Assembly (NCBI GenBank): GCA_902729315.2
Contig: LR746264.1
Location: 11,035,378 to 11,099,377 of the forward strand
Direction of reading: 5' to 3'
DNA: 64,000 nt
Origin: Spirodela intermedia
Taxonomy: Eukaryota > Streptophyta > Magnoliopsida > Alismatales > Araceae
The notes below the pieces were generated by a model. That model searched no databases. It saw only the letters and a program-made list of their open reading frames with translations, and was not told the origin of the DNA. Position numbers and translations under genes: made by a program. Below, piece by piece: positions 48,921 through 60,160 of this stretch; position 1 is the first letter of the stretch, and every line of letters starts with the position of its first letter.

Positions 48921-50250
48921 TACCAACACCTCGTTCATTTGCCTAAATCAGTATCCCCTCACCAAAAAATTATTTTGAGACTTGATGAAGAGCAAGAATT
49001 ATGATGTTGGAGTTTATCAATATGCCAAAATCAATTGAAGAAGAGGATGCATCTTTCTTATGCTTCATTGATGTGTATGGCTTGGAGAGCATGATTGTAT
49101 GACTTTAATATTTATATGCTCACCTAGTTTTTTATGCATAAGTCATCTTTCATAAGTAAGCCTTTGTCTTTTAACAATTTTATGCTTTTATTAGAGCTCC
49201 TAATGTTTGAGATCATCATTTAAAAACTTCTTAATTTTTAGAACATGTGGTAACAACCTTTGAATGTTCTAATCTTCCCTTTTCCTCAATCCATTTTTCC
49301 TTCAAATTTGAATCAGACTTTTCTAACTTGACAAAGAAATTAAATGTACAGATCGAGTCTAAATCATCAAGCTTATTATGACATTTTATCTAGTAAGTAG
49401 GTGACATGTCACCATCAAGATATTGTGTTTGAAACTTGAATATATCTTTCATTTTCTAATTATCTTGATGATTTAATCCATGTGAGATCTTAGGAAACCT
49501 GTCTATCATCATTTTGAAATTTTAAACATTGCATAATATTATATAAGAAATATATAATTAAGGATAATATAATTCATATGATTTTCTTATTCCCATTTAA
49601 TCATTTGCACCTTTTTATTTAAAGATGATTCTCAATTGATATTATTTTGTTGGTTGGATGTTCCTAAAATGGACAATCACTTAATTTAGGTGATTAATGG
49701 CTTGAATTTCAAGAATTAGTCTCAACCATATTATTTACAAGTTGAATTCAAAATAATAGTTAAAATTATAAATTAATAAATGATGGTCGTCCACATGGAT
49801 AATGATCAATCTAAATATCACATTTTGCGTTCTAGAAATTTTATTGACGTAAGGAAAATTAAAGAAAAAAGAAAAAAATAATTTTCATCACATTTTACCC
49901 CCTTTCAATGTCAAATAATGTTGTCTCTAAATCTTCTAGCTTTGATGTGGGCTCAAGACACAACAATAACACAAAAGATAAATGAGATATGGGTCTTGAA
50001 TCTTCAAAGCTCCAATAGTGGAGAAGAAATCAACCTTTGAATTCATAAATTTGAAGCCTTGCACCCTTGAATCCACAAGAGGGTGCCTAAATCCATAAGC
50101 AAAAGGAAAATATTTTCACAATAGAGAAAACTAATTCAATCAAAAGTGAACACCTCAAGTTACAAGGGGAGTGTTCTTAGAAAGAGGGTCCTAAATAGAT
50201 CCTGAGGGCATACTTTTGAGAACACCTCAAGTTTCAAGTCATTTCAGAGT
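48921..50250. other. AT-rich intergenic stretch
   Basis: No gene or structured element is seen between the poly(A)-ended element and the first telomere-like tract. Confidence 0.5.
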
Positions 50251-50259
50251 TAGTCAAAG

Positions 50260-50318
50260 TTTAGGGTTTAAGGTCTAGAGTTAGGGTTTAGGGTTTAGGT
50301 TTTTTTTTTTTTTTTTCT
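50260..50318 (+). repeat. Interstitial telomere-like tract abutting poly-T
   Basis: Degenerate plant telomere repeats, GTTAGGGTTTAGGGTTTAGG preceded by GTTTAGGGTTTAAGG, run directly into about 18 T residues ending near 50318. Confidence 0.85.
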
Positions 50319-50429
50319 GGGCCTTTGTATTGGTCTCTGACACATTCGGCAAGAACAACTTACAACCACCACGACTCCTGCTAGATAGCTGCTCCTTTCT
50401 CTTTCTTTTTACTGCCTCGTGGATGGGCT

Positions 50430-50880
50430 GAACTTCTTGGAGGTCACCCTCTTGGTACTTCACACACCCTATTACATTGGTTGGATAACTGTCTTGGGCC
50501 AAACTTCTCGAGAGGTCACCCGTCCCAATACTTCATGCACCCAATTACTTGATGTCATAGTGACAGTCTTTGTGGGCCAAGGGTGCCTTTTCACACTTAG
50601 TCGGAGTGGCATCTGAGTTGGCAGCACTTGGTTTTCGATGTCAGCCTTTGTGGCACGTTGATTTGGTGTTGGGTGCCTCCTTGAGGAGCTTTTTTGGTGC
50701 CACCTATGCCTCGTGGCACAATGGTAGAGGGGTGCCTCTTGGTATGTTCTTCAGAGATGGGTGCCACATATGCCTCACAGCACAATGGTGGAGTGGTGCC
50801 TCTTGGCACATTTTTCGGAGCTTCATACCATGTGCCTGGTGGCACAATAATGCAGTGGTGCCTTTCAGCACATGTGCAAC
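50430..50880 (+). repeat. Diverged tandem repeats: two ~73-bp and three ~64-bp units
   Basis: GGAGGTCACCCTCTTGGTAC and GAGAGGTCACCCGTCCCAAT are about 73 bases apart. Further on, units with CACCTATGCC (50701), CACATATGCC (50765) and a CCATGTGCC variant (50828) recur every 63-64 bases, each followed by a GGCACAAT- or AGCACAAT-like motif and GTGGTGCCT. Divergence is moderate. Confidence 0.7.
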
Positions 50881-50889
50881 TCACCCACT

Positions 50890-50923
50890 TGTGGGGGTCC
50901 AGGGTTTAGGGTTTTTTTTTTGA
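50890..50923 (+). repeat. Second telomere-like tract abutting poly-T
   Basis: CAGGGTTTAGGG is followed at once by about ten T residues and GATAAAGG. The arrangement matches the tract at 50260-50318. Confidence 0.75.
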
Positions 50924-51476
50924 TAAAGGTTTCATGCATTATTGATTCATAATGAGTACATTGTTTTGAATCCTATGGATCCATCGTGGGATGGGTCCTA
51001 CAGGGTTGGGATCGTGGAGTTACATATGTTATAATCTTTCCCCTAGTTTACGCGAGGGCATCCCATATGAGAATCATGTTGTTTGGGCCTGTACTCTTAC
51101 TATTGCACCTACTCTTTGGATGGCCATCAGTTAGCTCCTTTTGTCTCTTAGCTGCAGCATGTCCTCTGAACTGGTGGCCAGTCTATGGTAATTGGACGGG
51201 TCATTGTGTTGCGGGGCACGTCGGAGGGTCTTTTTCATTTGTGCTTTCCTCTTTTTGTGATTTCATTTGCGCTTGTGTTCCAGGACTTTGTCTCTTTGAG
51301 TGAGAAACTTGATGGTGTTCCTTTTCTTTCTGCTTTCTCATTTTTAGTAAGGTTGTTGCACAGTCTTTCCATCTTATGGCCTGCATAGTAAACGAAAGTA
51401 CCATAGTAGACCATATAAAGGGAAGTAGTATGATGGGAAAGTTGATTTATAGTTAAATTGTTTCCTCTCTTTTTCT

Positions 51477-51503
51477 TCTCTCTCTCTCTCTCTCTCTCTC
51501 TCT
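51477..51503. repeat. (CT)n microsatellite
   Basis: A perfect CT run of about 26 bases in non-genic sequence. Confidence 0.92.
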
Positions 51504-51589
51504 TAATTATGAAATAATCAGGTATCTCTGTACCTTTGTTTGTCCACTCTAAGCCCCTTTTTACAATTGGACTAGTGCCAACCTGACCA

Positions 51590-51960
51590 TGTTTCTGAAG
51601 ACCTCTAGGGCTGTTAATGCCTTTCCTACCTCCTTTCCTTCCACTCAGGCAGTTCTATCTTCAAATCTTTTCTACGAGGTGGGTAATTTGGATAGGAGGG
51701 TAGCATTTTCCTTACAGATCGTTTCTCTCCTATCCCTTCCTTCACCACCCCCTCCCTTTTTTTTTTTATGTTGTTGACTCTTCCTTTTTTTTTTTTTTTG
51801 AGGGGGTGGGAGGGGGTGAAGAGAGTTACTGACTTTTGGTGCTTTCACTCCTTTTTCAGTTTTTTCTTCCTTGTATACTTTGATTGTTTGATTTCCTTGA
51901 ACTTTTGTGGTCGAAAGGGTGGGCATTTGGGCCTTTTCGTTCTCATTAGTCTACACTATC
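51590..51960 (+). repeat. Repeat with poly-T tracts, related to 59540-59740
   Basis: Shared landmarks with the stretch near 59.6 kb, in the same order and orientation, are a TAGCATTTTCCTTACAGAT-like segment (there TATCCTTTTCCTCACGGAT), a poly-T run, a GGGG-rich patch and ACTTTTGGTGCTTTCACTCC (there ACTTTTGGTGTTTCACTCC). Ends are not defined. Confidence 0.55.
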
Positions 51961-52034
51961 ATGACGTGATCTTCACTTTGTCCTTCTCATAGTTGGGGTC
52001 ATCAGTTTGGACCAACAATGTATAGCTCCATGAT

Positions 52035-53763
52035 TGATGGCGAGCGAGACCCATCTCCATCAGCTTAGGAGACATCGGTAGTTCGAGTTCAGCCCGACCG
52101 AGGTGTGAAGACGAAGGAGCCTGGCCTTCACTACACGGCCTAGCCCTTCGAGATGACGACATTCCACCTCTGCGACGACGACGAGCTCGAGCTCACCCCT
52201 TCTCTTTGTTTGTATTTTCACGTTGACTTGTTTGGCCTCGCATTTGTGTGTTAGTAGGCCCAATTCCATGTGTGTGTGTTGTTGTTTCTATCTCCCTTTC
52301 TTTAGGGTTTTATTGGGTCTCTCTTTTGAGGCCCAATTAAATCCCTAAGGGGGGGGACCTATGCTTCTTTCCTTTTGGACTTCTTTTGAGGGCTTATTTG
52401 GGTCTTCATTTGAGGCCCACTTAAGCACCGTACGAGGGCCCTCCTCTTTCTCCTTTTAGGGAGCTTGTTGGGTCTCTCTTTTAGAGGCCCAATAAGCTCT
52501 TTGTAGCCTTTTGTGGCTTATGGGCTTGAGGACCTCAAGTGAGCCCACCTCCCCTTAGCCCACTTGTGGGCCCCCATATAAGGGGAGGTAGGCCCCCCCC
52601 TCAAGGGAGCACTGAATTTTGTGAGAGATTATCGTTTTGTGAGTACCTTCTTTGTGACCTAGGACAGGGAGGGAAGGAGGGAGAGGAAGGCTGTCGATAC
52701 CCTGAGGACTTCGTTCATCATGACGCTGCTGCTGGAGAAGTCCTACTGCCGCTTGAGACCACTACCACCGCCAAACATCTTTGTTGCTGCTCGTGAGATC
52801 GCCACTGCCACCAGATGAAACGGCCAGGGTTGCCGCTATAGCCGCCACTGCCTCTGCTGGAACCCTGTCACACCGTCATGACGAAAGGGGCTCACATCGC
52901 CTCCCTATGAGCTGTCACTAAGCACTCTGCTGGAGTCTCTCGACTCTTGGTTCGACTGCCACCTCTTCCTCCGGAACTCCACCATAAACTTGTCAGAGTC
53001 ACCATCTGTTGCTTTGCCCGGTTGCTGGCCATTTGCCGATGAATGCCTACCTGCCACCAACGTCAGGAGAGACCCTGCTGCCGTGCTGACGAGCTAGATC
53101 ATAGGCCCCCACCGGAGTTTCCCGACAATCCGCCGCCATCGCGCTGTTTTCAGCGTCGTCTAGACCAAGAGGGCTCAACCCTCCCTGGTATCGTCAGTCG
53201 GATCACCTCCTTCCGCTGCTTTGCTTCCCGGTGCCGCCAGAGAAGGCTGATCCTTCCGGGATGGTTGGGTTTCCACCCAACCGCCGACGCTCGGCATTCC
53301 TGCTGAAGCGCCGCTGATGCTTGGCATTCTCGCCGAAGTGCCACTGATGCTTGGCATTCCCACCGAGGCGCCGCTGATGCTTGGCATTCCTGCTGAAGCA
53401 CCGCTGCCGCGCATGCCCCGCGTGCTGACTCTTGTGGCCCGTGCACCTACCTAGTACCGCTGCCTACTTGCCCTAAGACACGCCACATGACTTGCCGCAC
53501 GTGCCTGCTAGTGTGCCCTTCAGCCCACTAGTGGGCCCACACTTGTGCCGACTTTGCCACGTCTTACAACAACGACTACCGTGACTTCTCGACCAGGACC
53601 GACCATTGACGCTGAGCATCACTCTTCCCCGGACGTCTCTGCTATGTCAAGTCTCCGCTCCATCACGACCCGTTGGACTACACAGCCCCAAAGGTTAGCC
53701 TCGTACCCCTTCTTACTTAAGTTTAATTATCTTTTGAAGGGTTTTCACAACTTGTTTCCACCG
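52035..53763 (+). repeat. GC-rich 1.7-kb tandem duplication, copy A
   Basis: Begins TGATGGCGAGCGAGACCCAT and ends near CTTTTGAAGGGTTTTC. Its middle carries frames with codon-like GC composition and Pro/Thr/Ser-rich translation, interrupted by stops. It holds about 270 bases lacking in copy B (about 52325-52595) with three inverted motifs of the form TTGGGTCT...AGGCCCAA and a TATA-like CATATAAGG at about 52575, which may be an old LTR-type promoter. A 30-bp minisatellite is inside (53285-53405). I recognise no protein family. Confidence 0.75.
53285..53405 (+). repeat. 30-bp minisatellite in copy A
   Basis: About four units of the type CCGCTGATGCTTGGCATTCC plus ten more bases. A 30-base period keeps frame and gives a ten-residue repeat on either strand. 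Confidence 0.85.
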
Positions 53764-55285
53764 TGATGGCGAGGGGGACCCGTCTCCATCAGCTCAGGAG
53801 ACACTGGCAGTCCGAGTTCAACCCGATTGACGCGCGAAGACGAAGGAGCCTCGACTTTGGGACAATGACATTCCACCTCCGTGACGACGACGAGCTCGAG
53901 CTCACCCGTATCTTTCTTTGTACTTTCACATTAACTTGTTGGGCCTCGCGTTTGTGTGTTAGCGGGCCAAATTCTATGTGTGTGTGTTGTTGTTTGTCTC
54001 TCTTTCTTTAGGGTTTTATTGGGTCTTTCTTTGAGGTAGGACCCCCCCCTCAAAGAGCGCCATATTTTTGAGAGAAATTATCGTTGTGAGTTATCTTCCT
54101 CCTGACCTAGAATATGGAGGGAAGGAGGAAGAGGAAGGCCGTCGATACCCCCTTTGAGGACTTCGTTCCTCGTGACACTACTGCCCCAGAAGTCTCGCTG
54201 CCGCCTGAGACCACTGCCACCACCGGCCATCTCAATACTGCCCGGGAGCTCGCCGCCATCACCGAACAAAACAGTCGTGGTTGCCGCTGCATCTGCCGCC
54301 GCCTCTGCTGGAACCCCGTCACGCCGTTGTGACGAAAGGGGCTTGCTTCACCTCGCTATGAGCCGTCGCCGAGCACTCTGCCGGAGTCTCTCGACTCCTG
54401 GTTTGACTGCCGCCTTTTCCTTCGGAACTCCACCATAAACTTGCTGGAGCCGCCCTCTGCCACTCCGCCTAGTCGCTGGCCGTTCACCGATGAATGCCAA
54501 CCTGCCGCCGACGTCAGAAGAGACCCTGCAGCCGTGCCGACGAGCCAGAACCAGTCCAAGCTCCGCACAAGCCCCAGCCGGAGTTTCCCGATGCTCTGCC
54601 GCTGTTGCGCTGTTTTTGGCGCCGCTTAGACCAGGAGAGCTCAACCCTCCCTGGTATCATCGGCCGAATCGTCTCCTCTCTGCTCCGCTTCCCGGCACTG
54701 CCAGAGAGGCTGATCCTTCTAGTGATGGTTGGGTTTCCACCCCAACCATTGACGCTCGACATTCCCGCCGAAGTGCCATTGACGCTCGGCATTCCTGCTG
54801 AAGTGCCGCTGATGCTCAGCCTTCCTGCCGAACGTCAACGCTCAACATTCCTGCCAAAGTGCTGCTGATGCTTGGCATTCCTGCCGAAGTACCGCAGATG
54901 CTCGACCTTCCCGCCGAAGTGCTGCCACCGCGTGCGCCCCGTACACCGGCTCTTGCGGCCCGCGCGGCCACCCAGTGCCACTGCCTACGTGCCCTAGGGC
55001 ATGCCACGCAACTTGCCGTGCGCTCCCGCTAGCATGCCCTTTGGCCCACCTGCAGGCCCACGTCCACGTCGCTTGTGCCACGCCCTAAGACGACGACTTC
55101 CGTGACTCTCAACCAGGACCAACCATCAACGCTGAGCATCACTCTTCACCAGGCGTCCCTGCCTTCATCGGATCTCCACTCCGTCACGACCCGTCGGGCT
55201 ACGCAGCCTTGAAGGTTAGCTTTGTACCCCTTCTTACTTAAGTTTAATTATCTTTCGAAGGGTTTTCTCGGCTCGTCTCTACCGC
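53764..55285 (+). repeat. GC-rich tandem duplication, copy B
   Basis: Starts TGATGGCGAGGGGGACCCGT, 1729 bases after copy A, and follows the same order of sequence blocks to CTTTCGAAGGGTTTTC. It lacks the 270-base promoter-like block. A frame from 54114 (starting MEGRRKRKAV) is open for 72 codons and has a matching but altered segment in copy A. Its own minisatellite is at about 54745-54920 and is less regular. Confidence 0.75.
54745..54920 (+). repeat. Irregular 30-33 bp minisatellite in copy B
   Basis: Units with GACGCTCGACATTCCCGCCG, GACGCTCGGCATTCCTGCTG and GATGCTTGGCATTCCTGCCG recur with varied spacing and small deletions. Confidence 0.7.
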
Positions 55286-55637
55286 CTTCAAGAGCACGTA
55301 GACAAGATAGGACAGGTTATTAGATCATGACTTCTGACGCTGCACCAGACTTGTCACAGTTTGTGAGCTGCAGCCCTAGGCTACTTCATGACGATAGTTC
55401 TATTGTCTATTTGGACGTGGACCGAGAGGGCCTCTCACTCACCATCATCGAGTGTTTCCCCAGATTGTCCTGGGATGATCATGCATATTGGTATGCCTAT
55501 CTATGCTTAGGTTACGTGGTCAGACCTAGAGTCTAGGGTCCAAACATTCTTAATAGATCGGTCCGACTGCCCCATCCCGGGACTCGAGTTTCATTGATTA
55601 GGTACAAGGGGTTCTCGCCCCGTCCTACATTACACCG
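55285..55637 (+). repeat. 353-bp tandem repeat, unit 1, with 69-codon frame
   Basis: Contains the frame 55327-55536 (MTSDAAPDLSQFVSCSPRLL at the start, GYVVRPRV at the end). Unit 2 repeats it 353 bases later with the same length. No domain is recognised. Confidence 0.75.
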
Positions 55638-55985
55638 CCATCAAGAGAACGTAGACATGATGGGACAGGTTATCGAACTGTGACTTCTAATGCTGTGCCA
55701 GATTCGTCACCATTCGTGGGCTACAGCCCTAGGCTACTTCATGACGACCGTTTCGCCGTCTGTTCGGATGTGGGCCGAGAGGGCCTCACACTTACCATCA
55801 TCGAGTGTTTCTTCGGGTTGTCTTGGGTTGATTGTGTATATTGGTACATCTGCCTGTACTTAGGTTACGTAGTTAGACCTAGAGTCTAGAGTCCACACAT
55901 TCTTATCAGATTGGTCCAACTGCCCCATCTCGAGTCTTGAGTTTCATTGATCAAGTACAAAGATTCTTGCCCTGTCCTGCATCAA
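55638..55985 (+). repeat. 353-bp tandem repeat, unit 2, with 69-codon frame
   Basis: Contains the frame 55680-55889, same length as in unit 1, with first codon GTG where unit 1 has ATG. Both share SPRLLHDD, REGL, LTIIECF and GYVVRPRV. Substitutions are spread across the unit. Confidence 0.75.
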
Positions 55986-56589
55986 TGATCTTCTCAATTA
56001 GTTCTTAGGTTGTTTGTACATTTTTTGTGTTTCTTATATTCCTCCTTTTACCTTTTGTCCTATTTTCTACCTCTTTTTCTCTCATTTTTTTATGGTGAAT
56101 GATGGTCCTTTCCAATGGTGTTACATGATAAGACAATGTAATGTGTGCTAAAAGAAAATAGTGAGTTATGTGGGATTTTAGCATACTTTTCGTTGTACTT
56201 TGATTGTAGTTCTAGTTGTGTTGATTTTTACTTGTTGCTGTTGCTGGTAGTCTCCTTTCTTTATTCGATGCCTTTCATTCTTTATGGACTGCATCAAACC
56301 TCCTCTATATTCTTAGTTTGATATAGGACATGCCCTAGTACTCCAAATTGTATATGTTTCTCCTTTCCAAAGGTAAGTCTTGCATGCACTTGTAGATTTT
56401 CTCCATGTGTTGCTGTATGCTCTCATTGGGAAGATAGTCAACCAATTGATTACCTGTGAGATAAATATATACTAGGGATTTGATTCTATGCTTCTTTAAC
56501 TCTATCTCTTTCCATATTCGTCTTAGTTTCCATTGTTTACATTCCTATTTTCAAACGTCTTGACGAGCATCATCAAATCTATTTCTGCT
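55986..56589. other. Possible LINE 3' region
   Basis: AT-rich sequence between the 353-bp repeats and the RNase H remnant. It may be the LINE's 3' untranslated part, but no tail or target-site duplication was found. Confidence 0.4.
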
Positions 56590-58737
56590 ACAATATTACA
56601 TGTTTAATTTTTCACATAGTTTAAATCCGTCGACTAGTGCTTTGCATTCAACCTCTATGTTGGTAAGTATTCCATACTGGTTTGAGTATGCTGCTATTAG
56701 TTTTCCACAGTGGTCTCGAATTACTCCACCTCCACCCGATGTCTTAGGGTTTCCTTTAGATGCTCCATCAATATTTAGTTTCAATTCACCCTCCATAGGG
56801 TGGATCCATTTAATGATCTTTATTGATCATTTGTATTCAATGCTTCTAGTTTCAACTTCCCATCTTTGTATGATTGATTTTTCTTTGTGTGTGAGCTGGT
56901 TTTTATGAACTATAAGTTTCCTCAAGTTTTCATCCACATTTTGCATTTATGCATGATGAGGGGAATGGTAATTTTATCTCCATTCATTCAAACTTTGTTC
57001 CTACCTATCCATAGTTCTCATAGTAAGCATGAAATGTGTATCCTACACATTGTCTCTATTGTTCTTTCTTTTATTCTTGTTTTTCCTAGCATTATATGTT
57101 CGAAGTAGTTCCTACACCTAGTACTTCTATTCCTCATAGTTCCTATTTTTGTAGTAGTCATTTCCAACATTTAACTGCCCATTTGCTCTTGAAGAGGACA
57201 TGGTCCATGGATTTCTCCTGTGGGTCATGCCTACAACAGACGTATTTTGATGGGAATAGGATTCCCAATTTCCAGATATTCATATCTAGTGGTAAGTGAT
57301 TAGACAAGAGTTCCCACAAAAAGAAATTTTTCGTGGGAATGATCATGTTCCAGACTTTGTCTGCCCAGCCTATTTTTGGGTTCTTAATTATGAAATATTC
57401 CCAGGCAGATTTGACATTAAACTCTCCATTCACACTTAATGGCCATATGCATAGATCCTTGTCTAGATTTTTTCTAGGTGCTGAAGTTTCAATTTATTTT
57501 ATAAGGCCTTGATTCACTCCTGCCTTGAGCATGATTTCTTGCCAATTCTTATTCATTAATTGGTATACAATCATTCTTGGTTTGTTAGTATCAATCATTT
57601 TCAATTGAGTTAATATTTCAAAACTAGATCAATTGTTATTCCATAATTGATTTCTCCTTTACCAATTTCCCATTTTACAACTTCTTTCATGTCAATCCAT
57701 AGTTCCTACATTCTTCTCCATCTCACAAGGCCTCTAATTTCTGTTTTATCTATGACCCATTCCTTAAATTTTGCTCTAATTAGTTCTGACCACATTGATG
57801 TATTTATTTTGCATCTCCAGATCATTTTCATTCTAAGACATCTTAGTTGGTCTTTTATCCTTTGAATTCCCAATCCTCCTTCATTAATTGGTTGGCATGT
57901 TTCTTTCCATTATATCTAGTGATGTTTCATCTTGTTTTCTAAGTTGTCCCATAAAAACTTTGTCATCATGTTTTCTATTTTTTTTATGATGATCATGGGA
58001 ATGTCATATGTTGCTAGGGTATAAATTGAGATACTGGACAAAATGCTTTTGATGAGTATAATTCTCCCTCGTGGGGATAATAACTTTGTTTTCCATCCAT
58101 TTAATTTTTTCCTTATGTTTTCTAACCTGTATTCAAAGTAGGATTGTTTTGTTTGTCCTTTGTAGATGGGACATCCAAGGTAAGTGAATGGCATGTTTCC
58201 TTTTTTGAAACCAATTAATTTCTTTATTCGTTTGTGTCTCTTCTTAGGGCTGTTTTGGCATAGGAAGAATGTAGATTTGGCTTTGTTAATTCTTTGTCCT
58301 AAGATTTCTTCATATCTAGTTAGGAATTACGTCACTCTCTTTATGGACATACTTTTACTATTAGTGAAAATTATCGCATCATCTGCAAATAAAGCATGTG
58401 AAATCAGTGGGCAGTTTCTCATCATCACATACTATTTTATTCTACCCTTATGAAATAATTCTATTAAACCTCTACTCATTACCTATTCAACAATTATGAA
58501 TAGAGTAGGGGAGAGAGGATCCCCTTGTCTTAATCCTTTGATAGTTGTGAAAAATGGTGAGGCTTTACCATCGATCAGTATGAAGAATTGGTTGTTTTCT
58601 ATGCAAGCTTTTATCCATTTTATCCATCTTTGGCTGAATCTAAATTTATCTAAAACTTCCATGATAATTGCCATTCAATTCTGTTGTATGTTTTAGCCAT
58701 ATCTAATTTTAAAATAGTGTTACCTCCATTGGCCTTT
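56590..58737 (-). mobile_element. 5'-truncated LINE (L1-type) with RT, zf-RVT and RNase H remnants
   Basis: Read on the minus strand from 58737 leftwards: LKLDMAKTYNRIEW (RT motif, about 58690-58735), GLRQGDPLSPTLFI (within 58483-58560), ALFADDAIIF (catalytic FADD at about 58374-58400), then FTYLGCPIYKG (58160-58194), a zinc-binding RVT segment (57158-57433, with SAWEYF, VWNMIIPTK and FFLWELL) and an RNase H-like domain (56596-56796, LNIDGASKGNPKTSGGGGVI). The order is that of plant L1 LINEs. Stops and frameshifts separate the parts, so it is inactive. The endonuclease and 5' RT are missing: the copy is cut at 58737, where telomere-like repeats begin. The 3' end and poly(A) were not located. 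Confidence 0.88.
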
Positions 58738-58790
58738 TTGGGTTTAGGGTTTAGGATTTAGGATTTAGGGTTTTGGGTTTTTGTTTTTTT
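58737..58790 (+). repeat. Third telomere-like tract, between two minus-strand retroposons
   Basis: GGGTTTAGGGTTTAGGATTT and further degenerate units lead into T-rich sequence. Left of it is the truncated LINE; right of it is the poly(A) side of the inverted retroposon copy. Confidence 0.85.
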
Positions 58791-59225
58791 GAAGAAAGAA
58801 AAGGTTCATTTAATGCTAGAAGTGTCACCTCAGTTTGAGGTTACATGAGTGGGATCTCGTATGCACAGATAACAAGGAGGAGAGAGAGGACTATAAACCT
58901 CCTTTGAAGGGAGGATGTGATGATAGTGGAGAGAGACTCTATTCTAGTCAAAATGTTTGATGAAGGTGGAAGATTTGGATTGGGCTGGTGGAGTCATTCA
59001 GTCCATGACATTGAAAGATCCGTGCAATAGTAGTGGGAAGTATAACCTCCATGTTGTGCGCCATGAGGTGTTCCTACAAGTAAATGGTTCTAAGAAATAG
59101 ATATAATGATGTGAAGTGGTGAGGAAAGAGTTAGTGGGGTAGTGAGGAGGATGGAACTATACTAGAGCATTGGCAATAAGCCCAAATATGAACTTGTCTT
59201 CCTAGTGTTACATGCATGGGTTTAA
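58790..59225 (-). mobile_element. Poly(A)-ended retroposon-like element, minus-strand copy
   Basis: The reverse complement matches 48485-48920 over its length with small indels. Its poly(A) side faces left and merges into the telomere-like tract. The far end lies near a GGTTTAAGG with poly-T (59219-59240). Confidence 0.75.
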
Positions 59226-60160
59226 GGTTTTTTTTTTCTAAAGAAAATCTTCCATAGATGAACATAGCTGATATATAGGACTAATGCTCTTTTCCATTAG
59301 AGTACATGGGGGGGGTGGGGGGTGGGGGGCTGGAGGCCCATTTCCTTGAGAATGCTACATGATTAGTAGTGTTGGCCTCTTTTGTTGGCAACAAATTTGA
59401 GCTTTTCTAGAGAATTCTTTTTCCCATTTCACCAGTCTCTCTTGTTCTACCTTCATGGGCCTTGGGAGTCACATAGAGGTCCCTGCCATACGGTTGTTAC
59501 CGCTGTGCTTGATCCCACAAGTCCTCCCCCCTTTTGGCCAAAACTATATGGTGTCCAATTTTTTCTTTTTGTTTCTAGTTAGGTGAGGGTCTAGGTGAAA
59601 TGGGTATCCTTTTCCTCACGGATTTACCCCTTTTCCTCCTTCCATACCATGTTTTTTGTTTTTTTGGTAGGGGAGGATCACAAACTTATCAACTTTTGGT
59701 GTTTCACTCCATTTCCCTAGACTTTCCTACACTGCTCCTTTCTTCTTCTTCTTTTTTTTTGGACACCAGAGGTTAGTTGTTGGTGGGTAGACCATTGGAC
59801 TTGCACTGCAGTAATTCTGTTTGGTCAGGTCGCTGATGTTTTGTTGCCTCCAGCCCATTTCTGATATACTTGGGAGGTCCTGAAAAAAACAAGTTAAGTG
59901 CACCTCTATCCGACATCAGGTCATTGATGTCTATCTTGGCCGATGACTAGTGGCGCGATGCACACGTGGGCCACGCTCGACCCCTTCCACTGCTGCCCCT
60001 TGTGCGGCCCCTGCCCCCTGTAGCCGTGTACTCGCCTTGCCTCACCCACCTGTGCTGCAACTTGCCGCATGTGCCGAGAATGGGCTTTGTGCCATATCGA
60101 GAACAACCTATGCATCTCATCTCTACCACAGCCTGGTGCTCGTCAACGGTCGTACCGAAT
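59226..60160. other. Non-genic stretch with G-rich tract and related repeat
   Basis: Includes a G-run tract (GGGGGGGTGGGGGGTGGGGGG at about 59309-59330) and the relative of 51590-51960 (about 59540-59740). No gene is supported. GC-rich frames at 59921-60181 overlap on both strands and are not called. Confidence 0.5.

Noticed and set aside
52035-55285. GC-rich duplicated block as a host gene
   Set aside because: Frames are broken by stops in both copies, no splice model restores a family, and the block is a tandem repeat inside transposon-rich DNA.
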